From contig FWCC01000121.1 of assembly GCA_900169235.1 (NCBI GenBank), forward strand, positions 1 to 64,000: a DNA stretch of 64,000 nucleotides. The letters run 5' to 3'. Below, in pieces: positions 11,210 through 22,247 of this stretch (positions within the stretch are counted from its first letter, which is position 1; every line of letters begins with the position of its first letter). The stretch is from Zarea fungicola. Taxonomy: Eukaryota; Ascomycota; Sordariomycetes; Hypocreales; Cordycipitaceae. Position numbers and translations under genes: made by a program. Below the pieces are notes generated by a model that was not told the origin of the DNA, searched no databases, and saw nothing but the letters and a program-made list of their open reading frames with translations.

Positions 11210-13472
11210 TACCGGGTTAATTAGAAGTTTAAATAAGCTTTTGTGCCTTGTCCAACCTTAGCCATTGTACGAAGCGCTACTTTGTCGCAGCCAAATCAAC
11301 AACTTTCCGTGTCAGCGTTGAACAGAATGTGAATGATGCGGCCAAAATATAGTTAAGAACGAAAAATCCGAATCATAATTCGTACAATCTGCCTCGGCTT
11401 CAAAGGAATGTCGACGACGATGAAAACGAGAAGCGGTTTGCTGTAGTTGACGACACTCCAAAATTACGATTACGATTCAGCTATTGCTGAATTGAGATAG
11501 AAAATGAAGTTTATCGAGGGGAATGTAGGGAAGAATTATTACAGTCCCGCTCCGCATTTCAGACCTTGATTTTCCACTTGTTAGTGCTGGTGGTGCCTCT
11601 GTCAGAATTTGGAGCCGGACCCCCAAGACTCTCCGGCACAATTCAGTGTAGTGGCTAGTCAACAACTGAAAGCAATTTCTATACATGGTATTAAAACACT
11701 GGCAGTTTTGATATTGCAAGCTGAAAAACTGGTTCATAAATTACGCATACAGTACGATGTAGTGGTAAATAATGCCTCGGTCTTCCCGGTGCCTTTCTCG
11801 ACCAATTGGCGACTTGGGCTTTGGGCAAGACCAGATTGAAAACAATGGTTTCTGCTTATTGTAGCTGCAATTTCCCCTTTAGTAAAGGAGTTAAATCCAA
11901 GTAGGGCGCCGTTTTGATCCAAATGCTTTCTAGACAGGCTAACCAGAAAGGAGACCTGCATCAACACCATTCGGAGCGTCCGGTTCAAGCGCAACAGAAC
12001 GCCACCATCTTTGCTATTGGTCTGACTGGAATTGACAGCCCCTAATAATTGACCAAAATAAAGAGTTTCATGATTGAAATAACAGGCTCAAAGGAGATCG
12101 CGTCGGTCACACAGGCCCAAAAAGGAGTTAAGAGCAGCTTATTAGCCGGGGTTGGAATCTGGGTATAGACCGAGATGAACCAAGTCTAGCTGATTTTGGA
12201 CAAGCTCCGACTGCAGGATACGGCTGTACCTGGTCCCTGTTGATCATACTTGTTTGTATGGCATTACAACCCACCTAAGGTCCGGATTTTCTGGTGGCGA
12301 CTTGACGAATGCGGCCGTCAACTAAATATTTTTTTTGTGCCAAGACCCTTGATCCGAACGCGAAGGTCGCTCCGCTATGGGAAATCGGACTCACCGGGAA
12401 CGCCACACGGCAAGTGATGAGGCCATGGCGCCGCAAAACTTGATTGGCAATCCCAACGCGATGATTTTTACATGGCAGTGACATACCTCGGCACTCTCGG
12501 ATGGTGCTGATCAATTATGGATACCATATACTCAGGGACCTGCCAAGCTAGGGTGTTTAAGGAGTTCAATTGTGGACTGATACAATTTCTGCACTTGGTT
12601 AGAGCTTATTAGCGATGGCGCATTGCTTGGATCTGGGGAACATAGTGATGTCGGTTGATACAGAGAAACTCCTTACCACAGCTTCTTGGGTCACTAGATC
12701 ACAGTGCTCCGTTGATCTGTTGGGCAGCAGTGCATCCGTGCTTCCTAATTGAGCTAGTCAGACGACTTCCGGGTGCTTTTCTGGTCTCTCCGGAGACCGT
12801 CTGCCATTCGCATATTGCTCGAGTAGGAAGGCTCTGGATTCTATAACACTATCACGAAGCTACATACAAATTGGCCATCAACAGTTAATATACGAGATTT
12901 TTATTTTCTAGAATCATGACTTCAATAACTGGAAAGGCCTCAATACAGTGGTGAACACCTATGCTGTGGTGCAGCAACTTACAGCCCTTGAAGGGATTCC
13001 AGCGACAATAGTAGACGTAATATTGTCTCTAGGATAGAATAATACTATGCGTGTTAGTTCTATTTCTTGAGCAACAAGCGGCGTTGATTCTCGGCCTAAC
13101 GGTTGCAAACAGTTAATTTGTCCGCCGTATCTCGGTGAAGCCCCTTTGAATAGTGGGCACGCTCCCGTCTTAAAGTCACTAGGGAAGGCCAGCATCAAGA
13201 AATTTGACAGCTCTCACGTAAGACACCGGAAGTAGCACCGAGCCCAGTTATGGCAGGACGGCAGTAGGGCATTCGCCGTTTAAAACCGCGGGTTGTGAAG
13301 CGATTGATATTATAATGGCTGCCAAAGTGCGTACATAAATGAGCCTTCTTCGGCATTTGTCGTCTCATCCATATTTCCAAACCATGTTAATTCAGCTCGG
13401 CTAATCCTCATCACGACTTTCCATTCAAATTTCTTCATCCAACACCCGTAGTTCTAGTTCTGATCCGTCGTC
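11210..13472. other. long gene-free stretch
   Basis: About 2.2 kb with no gene that can be supported. Short minus-strand frames (for example 12959-13198 and 11734-11994) lack signal peptides, motifs and splice partners. The last ~100 bases carry C/T-rich promoter-like sequence ahead of the peptidase-like gene at 13473. No repeat structure was recognised. Confidence 0.4.
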
Positions 13473-14267
13473 ATGAAGTCGTTCGCAGAATATCTTCTGG
13501 GTTCTCTAGTGCTCTCAACACCTATTTTGGCGATTCCAACCGCCGCGAGGGACACGGTAACCCACCCTGTATTTAGGAGTCGCGACTGGGTTGGAGCTGC
13601 ATTGATCAACATCGCGCCGAACGAGAACTACACCACTGCAGAATGCCATTTCAAAATTCCTCAAGTCAAGGTGCCAAAGTTCATACCTGCTGAACAGTCT
13701 GGTGAATGGCACATGGCCACAGCATGCGGTTTGGATGGTGATCTTAACCAGAACGCCTTTGTGAACACTGGCGTCCATGCAATTATTACCAGGGACGATC
13801 ATGGCGTTGAGACAACAACCTATACCGCCGGCGCCACTTGGTTCCCGGCACCAGAAGTCCCTTTTCAAATCGAAGTCCATCCCGGCGATCAGGTATCCGC
13901 CTCAGTCGTCGCTTTATCTACCACTACCGCCCGTTGCACCTGCATCAATTGGTCAACCGGAAAGTCCGGCCAGCTCACTATTCAAGCTGCCGGTCCCGAC
14001 AATGCTCTTGACGGCTCCAGTGCCGATTTTGTTGTTATTAGAGTCGAGAGTGACTCCGACAAAGGCGAACTGTTTGACCTTGCTGATTGGGATACTGTCG
14101 AAATCACCAATATTAATGCGAAGACGCAACTTCACGACTACGACCTAAACTCAGCACCTCACTCAAACATTATTAACTTGGTCGATCCAACCACGCTCTC
14201 CCCTATTGCTAACGCTACAGACCCCTCTGCTACGACGATGAAGGCAACCTTTGTGCAAACCTCTTAA
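13473..14267 (+). CDS. peptidase G1 (eqolisin, A4)-like secreted protein, probably inactive
   Basis: An intronless 264-aa protein. It has a signal peptide (residues 1-20), then a sequence that follows the eqolisin fold: RDWVGAAL, a CGLDGD turn near 85-90 (family WVGIDGD), NTGVHA near 98-103, ATWFPAPE near 121-128 and HPGDQVSASV near 136-145. Family members act as acid glutamic endopeptidases using a Gln/Glu pair. By my alignment from memory, the catalytic Gln (in the family's QTGV motif) is Asn98 here, and the catalytic Glu in the later EWIVE-type strand falls on Ile189. If so, it is a non-catalytic homologue, perhaps carbohydrate- or protein-binding. The fold assignment is fairly secure; the loss of activity is an inference. 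Confidence 0.78.
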   Translation: MKSFAEYLLGSLVLSTPILAIPTAARDTVTHPVFRSRDWVGAALINIAPNENYTTAECHFKIPQVKVPKFIPAEQSGEWHMATACGLDGDLNQNAFVNTGVHAIITRDDHGVETTTYTAGATWFPAPEVPFQIEVHPGDQVSASVVALSTTTARCTCINWSTGKSGQLTIQAAGPDNALDGSSADFVVIRVESDSDKGELFDLADWDTVEITNINAKTQLHDYDLNSAPHSNIINLVDPTTLSPIANATDPSATTMKATFVQTS

Positions 14268-15977
14268 TTACTGGTCTGGCTCAACGTTGAGTGTCGAAAT
14301 ATCGGGGAATGCAGCCATAGGTGTTTATAGAATAAGGGACATAAGAATTGAACATTTACTGTAGAAGTGAGAACTCTTGCTGTGACCCTGTTTGTAAAGC
14401 TAATGACCTCCTCCCCACATCTGACTTCTGGAGGATATAAGTATCTTTGTCCTGGAGCCGACATTTCCTTTCATGTGTGAAATGATATAGCACAAACTCA
14501 ACTTGCACTAGGCAAATGGGTTGGTGCAACAATCGGCGGATGAGAGAATGCGACAGGTAATGCAGACAGGCAGGAGACTCTAATACATTGCCGAAAATCT
14601 TGCATTTGTACTATTTTAATCGAGCATCTCTGTACAGGGCGGTGAATATCAAATTGGTCCAGATAATGGAGAGCAAGCGCATGACAGGGTTTGCCCGCTC
14701 TTGATCAGCCGAGCTTAAACTGCGCAGGATCTTGGCAGAACTCCATACAACGACCAAAGCTTCCAAATAAAAGCAACCCTAGAGCTCTAAAAGAGCAGTA
14801 GTGCTCCCAAAAATAAATAAGAATTACTGCAACGGCGATCCGCATTAGCCAGCCAGCTAGCTATCATTCAATCCATCGGTAGTAGGGTACTCACAGTCCA
14901 GATGTCACTAAGCAAATTAGCTCTACCTACCAGTCATCACCCACTCTATCAGTAGTAGAATACTGTCACGCAGAGCAGGAATTCCTTATAGCTATACAAT
15001 TGATTGGCTGGAAGAAAGGTGTTATGAAGGTGTGTGTGAGGATACCACTTTATAGGATGCCCTTAGGAATTATACTTAATTTTATTGTATGGTTTACCAA
15101 GATCCGTCTTTTAACGGTCACTCCACCTTAACTCTGTCGTAACAGGCACGCTTTCCGAGCTGCGCCGGGGCTGACTCAGTACACTTACCGAACACGTACC
15201 CTGGCAAGAATTGTTCCATAACTCACAAAATACTGTTACAGATACGCCAATGTGTCAAGTCTCTTTCAATAGTCATGATGGAAACTTTAATTTACAGACT
15301 GGTCGCTATGTGCTACTTTGGAATGAGTTGCCTCTTTGTTCAGACACAACGCTGACGGTGCATCTGTAAATGATCTATTCTCAGGGGCGTTGCGGCTAGC
15401 ATGAAGAACTAATGGGATAAATAGTGAAATGATAGCTGGAATATAGCGATTGGCTTCTAGTAATGACTCCAGTGATCACTGGAGATAATGAAGGGCCCCC
15501 CGTCCCCTGTACGCCGCTGTCTCGCCCTATATTCGCCGCGTTCTAGCCCGTGAGACACATAATTTCGTCATTCATGTACATCCTTTCTCCGTCTCATAAG
15601 CTGTGAGATGCTCACCATCTTACTAAAGGCCTACTCTGGACCAGTAAGCTAATAAAGGTAGAACACGCTAAAGCGCTGAGAGCCTAAATTGAAGAGCTGT
15701 CATTCACTGGTTTTACGTATGATAACTCTGGCATTCTGATGTCGACTATAAATGGCGCCCGTGCATTACTCCATCAGATAAGGGAATCCAGATGTTGAAC
15801 AGCCGCGGACAACGTGTAAATTAAACCAGGATTTGCCTCTATAGTAGATTGAATTGCTATCCCCTATGTTCCTATATAAGCCTTATTCGGGCGTCTCAGC
15901 GCATCCATGGCAAAATTAAAAGCAAACCGTGAGCGGCGGCTATTCCGTTAGTAAGTATGGTACGGTATATTAAATTA
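14268..15977. other. long gene-free stretch
   Basis: About 1.7 kb, AT-rich, with almost no open frame on either strand. The 3' end of the G1-like gene and the 3' end of the minus-strand small secreted gene flank it. Nothing else recognised. Confidence 0.45.
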
Positions 15978-16325
15978 TTAAAACATACCGGTCCTTGGAC
16001 TCCGAAAGTAAATATGGTACAAGCGTGGTCCTGTCGCAACCATATCAATATCGACATGTTCCAAAAAAAAGATGCAGAAATCATACAAAGCCTTTGCATT
16101 TGTGCCCAGGAGACTGCCAAAGAAGTTAGCAGGAATTTTAGAAGTGATAGAGAAGTTCCATACGCAAGCATAGGTATCTTGGTCGCCTGGCAAAACACAT
16201 GCGCCCTGTGGGTAGCGTTTGTTCGGCATATAGCATGAGCCGTGTTTCTCAGCCGATGCAGCTGATGCCACAGAAAAGAACTGCGAGCACACAATGCCCA
16301 TAGTGAGTAGGAAATTTGATAGCAT
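15978..16325 (-). CDS. small secreted cysteine-containing protein, 3' end uncertain
   Basis: The minus-strand frame opens with a signal peptide (MLSNFLLTMGIVCSQFFSVASA), followed by AEKHGSCYMPNKRY and two further cysteines spaced by 11 (GACVLPGDQDTYACVW). This suggests a small disulfide-stabilised peptide. The unspliced frame gives 115 aa. A GTATGA donor right after NAKAL (near 16100) could start an intron, which would change the C-terminus; several acceptors are possible and I cannot choose between them. Function unknown. The coordinates are the unspliced frame. Confidence 0.55.
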   Translation of the reverse strand: MLSNFLLTMGIVCSQFFSVASAASAEKHGSCYMPNKRYPQGACVLPGDQDTYACVWNFSITSKIPANFFGSLLGTNAKALYDFCIFFLEHVDIDMVATGPRLYHIYFRSPRTGMF

Positions 16326-17513
16326 GACGAATGAGAGATAAAATTTGAACTCTATGTGATGAAGTCTATGTTGTTAAAGCAAAGCTATCTCCTACAGGAG
16401 AACACCTAGATGTTTTATAGGAAAAACCGGGGGGTAGAGAGACCATTGACTCGTGGAACTATTCAGAACCGCCTAGACCGAAGGCAATGAATATTACAAA
16501 TACTGGAATACAATCACGCCCTCTCGGTAGTCTAGTAGAGCACTGACGCTCTAATGACTTTGACTAACGGGCGCTGCAACTGAAAAGTGCAGAGCGGAGT
16601 GTCAAGGTAAGCACTTCATAATACGCTGTTTATAAACAATACGGGCAACGTCTATAGAGTCTCAAAATCCTCGCATAAAAACAGCACATACAACCAACCT
16701 AGACTAAAAGAGTCTTTAGAACCATGAGTTAAACTGGAGCATTCATTAACTCATCGTTTCTCAATCTAGCTGATTTCGGCAAATGGTGATCTGACTCGTA
16801 TTTTGATTCGTGCATGTTGAAAGCTGGTTGGAGAATCGTTTCTAGAATACAAGTGGCGCATACTTGTGGAGGACAAGAGCTTACACCATCATAGATAGTA
16901 CCGAAAGTAAGACCGAAACGCACGCATTTCTACGATATTATCCACTGCCAACCTTCGTGTTCAGCGAAGAACTCGAGGTTAGCAGATGGTGATTGGTAAT
17001 TTGGGATATCCAAATGTTACGCAGATGTGGGATAATAATTTAAGCGTTGATTGTGGCTGGCTTTTTCGCGCAACACTAAAGTGATCAACTGGCACTAGCG
17101 CCGGAAAAAAGGAACCTCGTTAGCCAGGGCAGCCATTAACTAACTACAGCCAAGATCTGACTGGCGTTTTAGCCTTTGCAACATCTCAACCTTTGAGGAT
17201 AATGGTAAGCTGTTTGCAGCGCCGCAATCTAGTGATTAAGCGTATATCTATACTTTTACTAACCTGGACTCTTGCCAGAAGGAAATAACAGCACTAATAC
17301 TAAAATTACAGTGGAATGTATTATTCTTCTTTTACGCAAGGACAGGGCAGCATCCCACTTCCGCAACAACGCTTAGACTATATTACCCGCTAGCTAAATG
17401 GCTATATAAAGAACAAGCACACCGAGATTTCTTTTTTTTCAATAGACATCTTCTGTAACTCTTTCTAGACCGTTTACCACACATTTCCACAGTTTGACCA
17501 CCAAATCAGTACA
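16326..17513. other. gene-free, divergent promoters
   Basis: About 1.2 kb between two divergent secreted-protein genes. The minus-strand frame at 16729-16923 has no support. A pyrimidine-rich tract and TATATAA near 17402-17408 precede the gene at 17514. Confidence 0.4.
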
Positions 17514-18158
17514 ATGGTCCGTCTTTTGTACCTAGTCTGCTCCGGCCTAGCCATTGTTGGATTTGCCCAAGCTGGTGCCTATGTAAGCTACCAATATGTA
17601 CGCAGTACTCATTTTCTAAGCACCGCTGACCTTCACTAGAGCACCAATTCATTGGACGTGCCACCAACACCTGAGTTGCGTGCAACACATCCAGATCGGT
17701 TGTGGGTCTTTGATCACGAAGATGCCCCAGCTAATACGAACGAATCATGGTGGGCCATGTCGAATGACCAGGGCAACACCCCAGCATTCTGGACGCCAAT
17801 TGCACCTTTGAACCTTACAAGCGGAGAGCTTGACAATGGCGACGGAGTGGACTCACTGGAGAGGCGCCTACCCAGTTACATTGACTTCTTTCAAAACAAT
17901 CGCTGTGCAGGAAGACGCCTGTCCCGCTGCAACTCACCGTTTGCCGGCACTTGTTGTTCAAACGGAAGTGGTCTTAATTCTCGGAGCATTGAAATCCCTA
18001 GTTCTAGACTTTCTGATGTCCTAGCCATCTTTGAACCCCGAGCATGCAGTGGACGTAACCATCTAGGGACGGTTCTCTCAGGGTTTGCTGGCTGTTGGCC
18101 GGCCAGAAGAAGTCGCTATATTAACTCTGTTTTGGTTGCGAGCTGCCTTCGCTGCTAG
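17514..18158 (+). CDS. secreted cysteine-rich protein, unknown family
   Basis: Two exons (17514-17582, 17640-18158) with a GTAAGC donor, CTGAC branch point and ACTAG acceptor give 195 aa. Exon 1 is the signal peptide (MVRLLYLVCSGLAIVGFAQA). The mature N-terminal half is Trp/Pro/Asp-rich and Cys-free. The C-terminal half has nine cysteines in the order CAGRRLSRC, GTCCSNG, RACSGR, GCW and SCLRC, consistent with a compact disulfide-bonded domain after a linker that includes RR. It is not assigned to a family. It belongs to the secreted-protein-rich stretch. Confidence 0.7.
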
Positions 18159-21100
18159 GAAAACTCGCTTGAGAAGCCTCAGTAACGTAGCTATATACCC
18201 ATACTATAGAATCTGTCCAGAAAATGAATTTTAGTGGTCTAGTTGTATTTGGATGCTTGGCGCTTAGTGCTTTGAGTTACATTTAATAAAGAGTGCTAGT
18301 CGTTAGGCCAACTTTATTCGCAACCCTTATGGGGTCACTAATGGTTCAGAACTCGGCTCCGAGCGGATAGCATTATTAACTAGCTAATATAGCCCGGTGA
18401 TTATTTCCACGGAACTAAAGGATGGTTGGTGGTGGGCATGGCCCGACTCCGCGACAGCATTGGCTCAGTTCGAGAAGGGGGCCTGAAGAGCAACATCTGC
18501 AGGATTTTAATTGTAGAAGACAACGTGTCTAGCCTCGAGGCCACTATTACGGAGATGCAGAGAATCTATTTCCATTTATCTTCCGCAAGAAATGCAAGTG
18601 CCTGCAGGAAGAACGGATCTCGGTTCAAGTGACCTACTATCTCAGTTTAGAGATTCTTTAATCCAGTTGGATGGATAATTGCAATGACAGTGGGCAGAGT
18701 CAGCAAAACGCGCCACGGTTAGAGTTAAGCAAATTAAGCACTACAGACTGACGTCTAGGCCCAATTAGAAAGATGTCGATCGTCCACCTGCGAGTCGCAT
18801 CAAATCTCTCCAAAGAGCCTCTCTGCGAAGGTCAACACACCTAATGTGTTATGGCCAGAGGAATAGAAGCGCTCTGGGTCAGCCGACAACCTGGGCATAT
18901 GGAGGCAGACCAAAACGTCCGAATTTGTGTCGGTGGCCTTTGCAATATGCCGTGAGATAATGATTGCTACAGCTTTGAAAGTGGGCGTTACTTTGGAAAC
19001 CAATGCATGGATGTGATGAAGCGCCGCCGTGTCTTATAGCTTCCACGGAAAATTGATAATGTTGCACAGAGGAAAAAGCATCTACGGCCAGATATCTACA
19101 TGAAAAGCTCATTGCCAATTCAGCCATGACTACTCCGTAAACTTAACATAACAACCTATTGCGCTATGATGCAAAATTCTAACTCAAATTGTTCGGAAAA
19201 TTGGATAAATTCGAATATTCACTGTTCATTGTTCACTACACTAGTGCTGTCCAGCCAATAACGCTCGCTAACTATACTTGAGCACAGTTCTTGCTGTCTC
19301 CCAAAGATTTCGTCAATCTTTTTGTTCTTCCAGCCAAGCTTTTGCAGCTGTCTTTCTCTACCAAGTGTCCGCATCTCTTGCCAACTATTCATGGTTAGCT
19401 AGCTCGGGGAGAGCTCCCAATAGTTCGGGCCGTAGACCAGACTAACAGTACAAGCTCTGTTACAGGTTGTTGGCCCGTGGACTAATGATTTGGTGTGCTA
19501 TAATTTGCACTGGATTGCCAGTCCAGCGTGCTTCGGATGGACGGCACGACTAGTCTAGTCCAAGGAGTGTAGACCAACGGACATGTGTGACTGGATGGAT
19601 ATACTGGAAGTTACTAAGCCTGTCTGCACGGTAGGCTTCTCAAACCTTTGTCGAACAGTACTTTTGGTCATCCATTCAAAGTTTACATAGCTAGAGTGTG
19701 CCAGGCTGGCCAACTTGAATGTGTTATCGACAAGTGCCACCAGGTGTCTTTAGCCACTGCTGGATAGCATCGCGCCTCGTTTGTACAAGTTTCATATAAA
19801 AATGAAACATCCCCTGGACCAGGATTCAGATGAAACTGCCACTCTCCCAGTTACATATGTTTCAGTCAGTTTCCTATGCCTGATATACTGCTGCCGATTC
19901 TGTGCCACCCTACTCCCTAAACAAGGACTTTGCGAGCGAATTGCCTTGAACGCGGGGTGTTCCTCCAATCAACTCATATCAAATTTTATCCTAGCCAAGC
20001 AGCCAAGCCAAGGCTGCGGCCAACTCGACGGTTAACAGTCCATCCAATCTTACACGTACTCTAACTAAAACACCGTGGCCAACTTCTTGAGCCATTTATC
20101 AGGCCTGGTTCACCATGTAGTTATCGCCCACTAGGCGCCAGGAGTAACTAGGTGCTCTTTAGAAATAACGCGCCTCTGCGTTTAATTGTGAAGCAGCTCG
20201 TAGTTTCATCACTAATACCGTTCTCACTGTAATAGACGCAGCCAGAAGTAGATTAATGATTGCTATGGCCAACAGTGGCGACCTGATACACATCACAGGC
20301 CGCATCTTACCGGCGTTGGAGTTAGCCGGCAGATACTGTTACGAGCCTCTCTCGTAATTTCGAAATACCGATGATATTATCATCGATCTAAAGAGTGGTA
20401 TTAAAATTCTACCACTAATGAAACTGTGGGGGCTGTATCCATTTTCCATTTTAGGCAAGTATTAGGGACGTAAAACGTTTTGCCCGATTTTCTCTGACGG
20501 GCTTACTTTTGTGGGATGATGCGGAATGTTGAACCTGTACACAACGTTCTCAATGGCCAACTTGAGCTGGCCAACTCTCTGATGGAGCGGGTAGGTAGGA
20601 GACTTACAACTCAGTCAGACAAACCTCGGAGCCCCTCGGAGCCAGCGAGTGAGTCGGCTGGCGGGTCAACTAGCCTCGTGAGCGGTTAACCATAATCGGC
20701 AAGCTAACAAGGTACCAAGCAGTGGAGGTGGTGCTGAGCCTGCTTATGTTGTGAGCTTGTACATGGCGACAATTGGGTGCCCGAATTAGTTTATTTTATG
20801 TTCCGCATTATTTATAGACGGATGAGGCTAGAAATTTGATTAAAGGGAATAGAAGAGACAGCATTACAATATAAAGCGCGGGAAAGCCGTTCAGCAGGTT
20901 CGTTCCAGATAGCTGTTTTCATTATCCCAAGGTCCCAGTTTTCTAACGGTGTAATTATTATGGCTCTTTCTATGCAGACTATTTTGAGGCAAGATATGAA
21001 GTAGACTTCTAGGTACTAAGATGCCCAATAGTGATATTTGGGGTGGCTGTATCTCGGCGTAGGTGGCTATTGAATAGATGAACAGCCGGAATCTACTGCT

Positions 21101-21365
21101 CGCTTGATGTAAGAACGTCGAAATGCTTGCATTGATGACCGCGTAAAGTAACTAGACGCAAAACGAGAAACTCGGTATGTGAGAGTAAGCAGGAACTGGT
21201 TGCACTTCCAGAAAGGGTCCCTTACTTAATACACCAACCAAGTAATTTTCAGTAATTAAAAATCGTTCTATTCTTTATCTCAATAATGCCTAACAACTTG
21301 CATCCATGGTGGATTATGAAATAGTAGGCTATCAACCTTGTGTGACCATTAATTCCCTCTAGTAA
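18159..21365. other. long gene-free stretch with repeat copy
   Basis: About 3.2 kb without a supportable gene. It contains one copy of a diverged dispersed repeat (from 20366) and a run of degenerate GAGTCGGCTGGC-type sequence near 20640-20700. Short frames at 18800-19127 (minus) and 19781-20035 (plus) have no motif. Confidence 0.45.
20366..20470 (+). repeat. dispersed repeat, copy 1
   Basis: Shares TACCGATGATATTAT, then CTGTGGGG and CATTTTCC followed by an (A/C)TTTT(A/G)GGCA tract, in the same order as the stretch from 23413. A further shared GGGTCAACTAG lies ~290 bp downstream in this copy and ~275 bp in the other. The copies are strongly diverged. No open frame inside, so it looks like a non-autonomous element or the end of a decayed transposon. 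Confidence 0.45.
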
Positions 21366-22247
21366 CTACGAGTGCAGGCAGACATAGTGAAATGCTTTGG
21401 CAGCAAGTCCGCCAACAGCAGGGATTGAGCCGAGAACAAATGATTCCAGAGTGCCCACAACGCCACAGTCACCTTGCTTTGCGGGTTGAGTGGTGGTGTT
21501 AATTGTAGCGGTCATCTGACACTGAATGCCACCATCAGGGCCTCGAATAACGATTTGGAAAAACGTAAACTGGTCCGCAACCAAGTCGGCATTTTCCGGT
21601 GAGCCTTTTGTATCAACTCCAAGATTGTGAAGGGTCTTTTGCTGAGCTGAAACTAAAATTGCCTGCATATAGTCCCGCTGGTCTGTGTTTGAATAGCTTC
21701 CTGTCAGGGTAATAGTCGTTAAACCGTCTTGATTGAAGTGCTGGTAAGGAAACGACCTTTGGTTGGTTGGGTCGCAGCCTGTTTCGCCGCAGGCTTGCTG
21801 TATGCCCTCTATGAACAGTGATGCTGTGTTTTGGGATACACCAATGCTCTTGATACCAACTGCAAGACTCACACTAGAGTCTTGAAATTTGTTGTTTGCC
21901 TGGTCCTTGTTGAAACACATGACGCTTGCGCCCTGGAGCACGTCACAGCCGTCTTTATGGTCAAGACTCCCTGTCAGAGTTTGGCATTGCGTATCGCTGA
22001 AGAAGTTGCAGGCAAACCCGGGTGGAAGGCTAGTGAGCTTGACCGAATTGAATGGGGTCGCTAGACAGGCACTCGCGTTATTCTTGGAGAAAGGGTTGGT
22101 GCTGAGAACACCCACAACCTTGTCAGGCTTGATCGAGTTCTGATTGCAGCTTGGGCCGTCAAACAGCTGAAGCGTGGCAACATCTATCGCCGCGACTGCG
22201 CCGACGAGGAAGGGGGTGGCAATGGCAAATTTCATGGTTATGTTCAA
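21366..22247 (-). CDS. secreted protein, unknown family
   Basis: An intronless 293-aa minus-strand protein. A signal peptide (MNITMKFAIATPFLVGAVAA) is followed by an extracellular-type sequence with 12 cysteines, including GPSC, ASACLATPF, GFACNFFSDTQC, GCDVLQGASVMC, QQACGETGCDP, GIQCQ, GDCG and YVCLHS. Translation could also start at the second Met (22235) without losing the signal peptide. The first ~115 residues look like a Cys-rich beta domain. The C-terminal half is less Cys-rich and ends in a hydrophobic segment (SFVLGSIPAVGGLAAKAFHY) that might be a membrane or GPI-type tail, although it is not terminal enough to be sure. No family is recognised. Confidence 0.72.
   Translation of the reverse strand: MNITMKFAIATPFLVGAVAAIDVATLQLFDGPSCNQNSIKPDKVVGVLSTNPFSKNNASACLATPFNSVKLTSLPPGFACNFFSDTQCQTLTGSLDHKDGCDVLQGASVMCFNKDQANNKFQDSSVSLAVGIKSIGVSQNTASLFIEGIQQACGETGCDPTNQRSFPYQHFNQDGLTTITLTGSYSNTDQRDYMQAILVSAQQKTLHNLGVDTKGSPENADLVADQFTFFQIVIRGPDGGIQCQMTATINTTTQPAKQGDCGVVGTLESFVLGSIPAVGGLAAKAFHYVCLHS

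Noticed and set aside
12959..13380. Two abutting minus-strand frames with several cysteines
   Set aside because: No signal peptide and no splice pair that joins them convincingly.
18800..19127. Minus-strand frames that faintly suggested an NRPS condensation fragment
   Set aside because: No HHxxxDG or other core motif, and similarity is at the level of chance.
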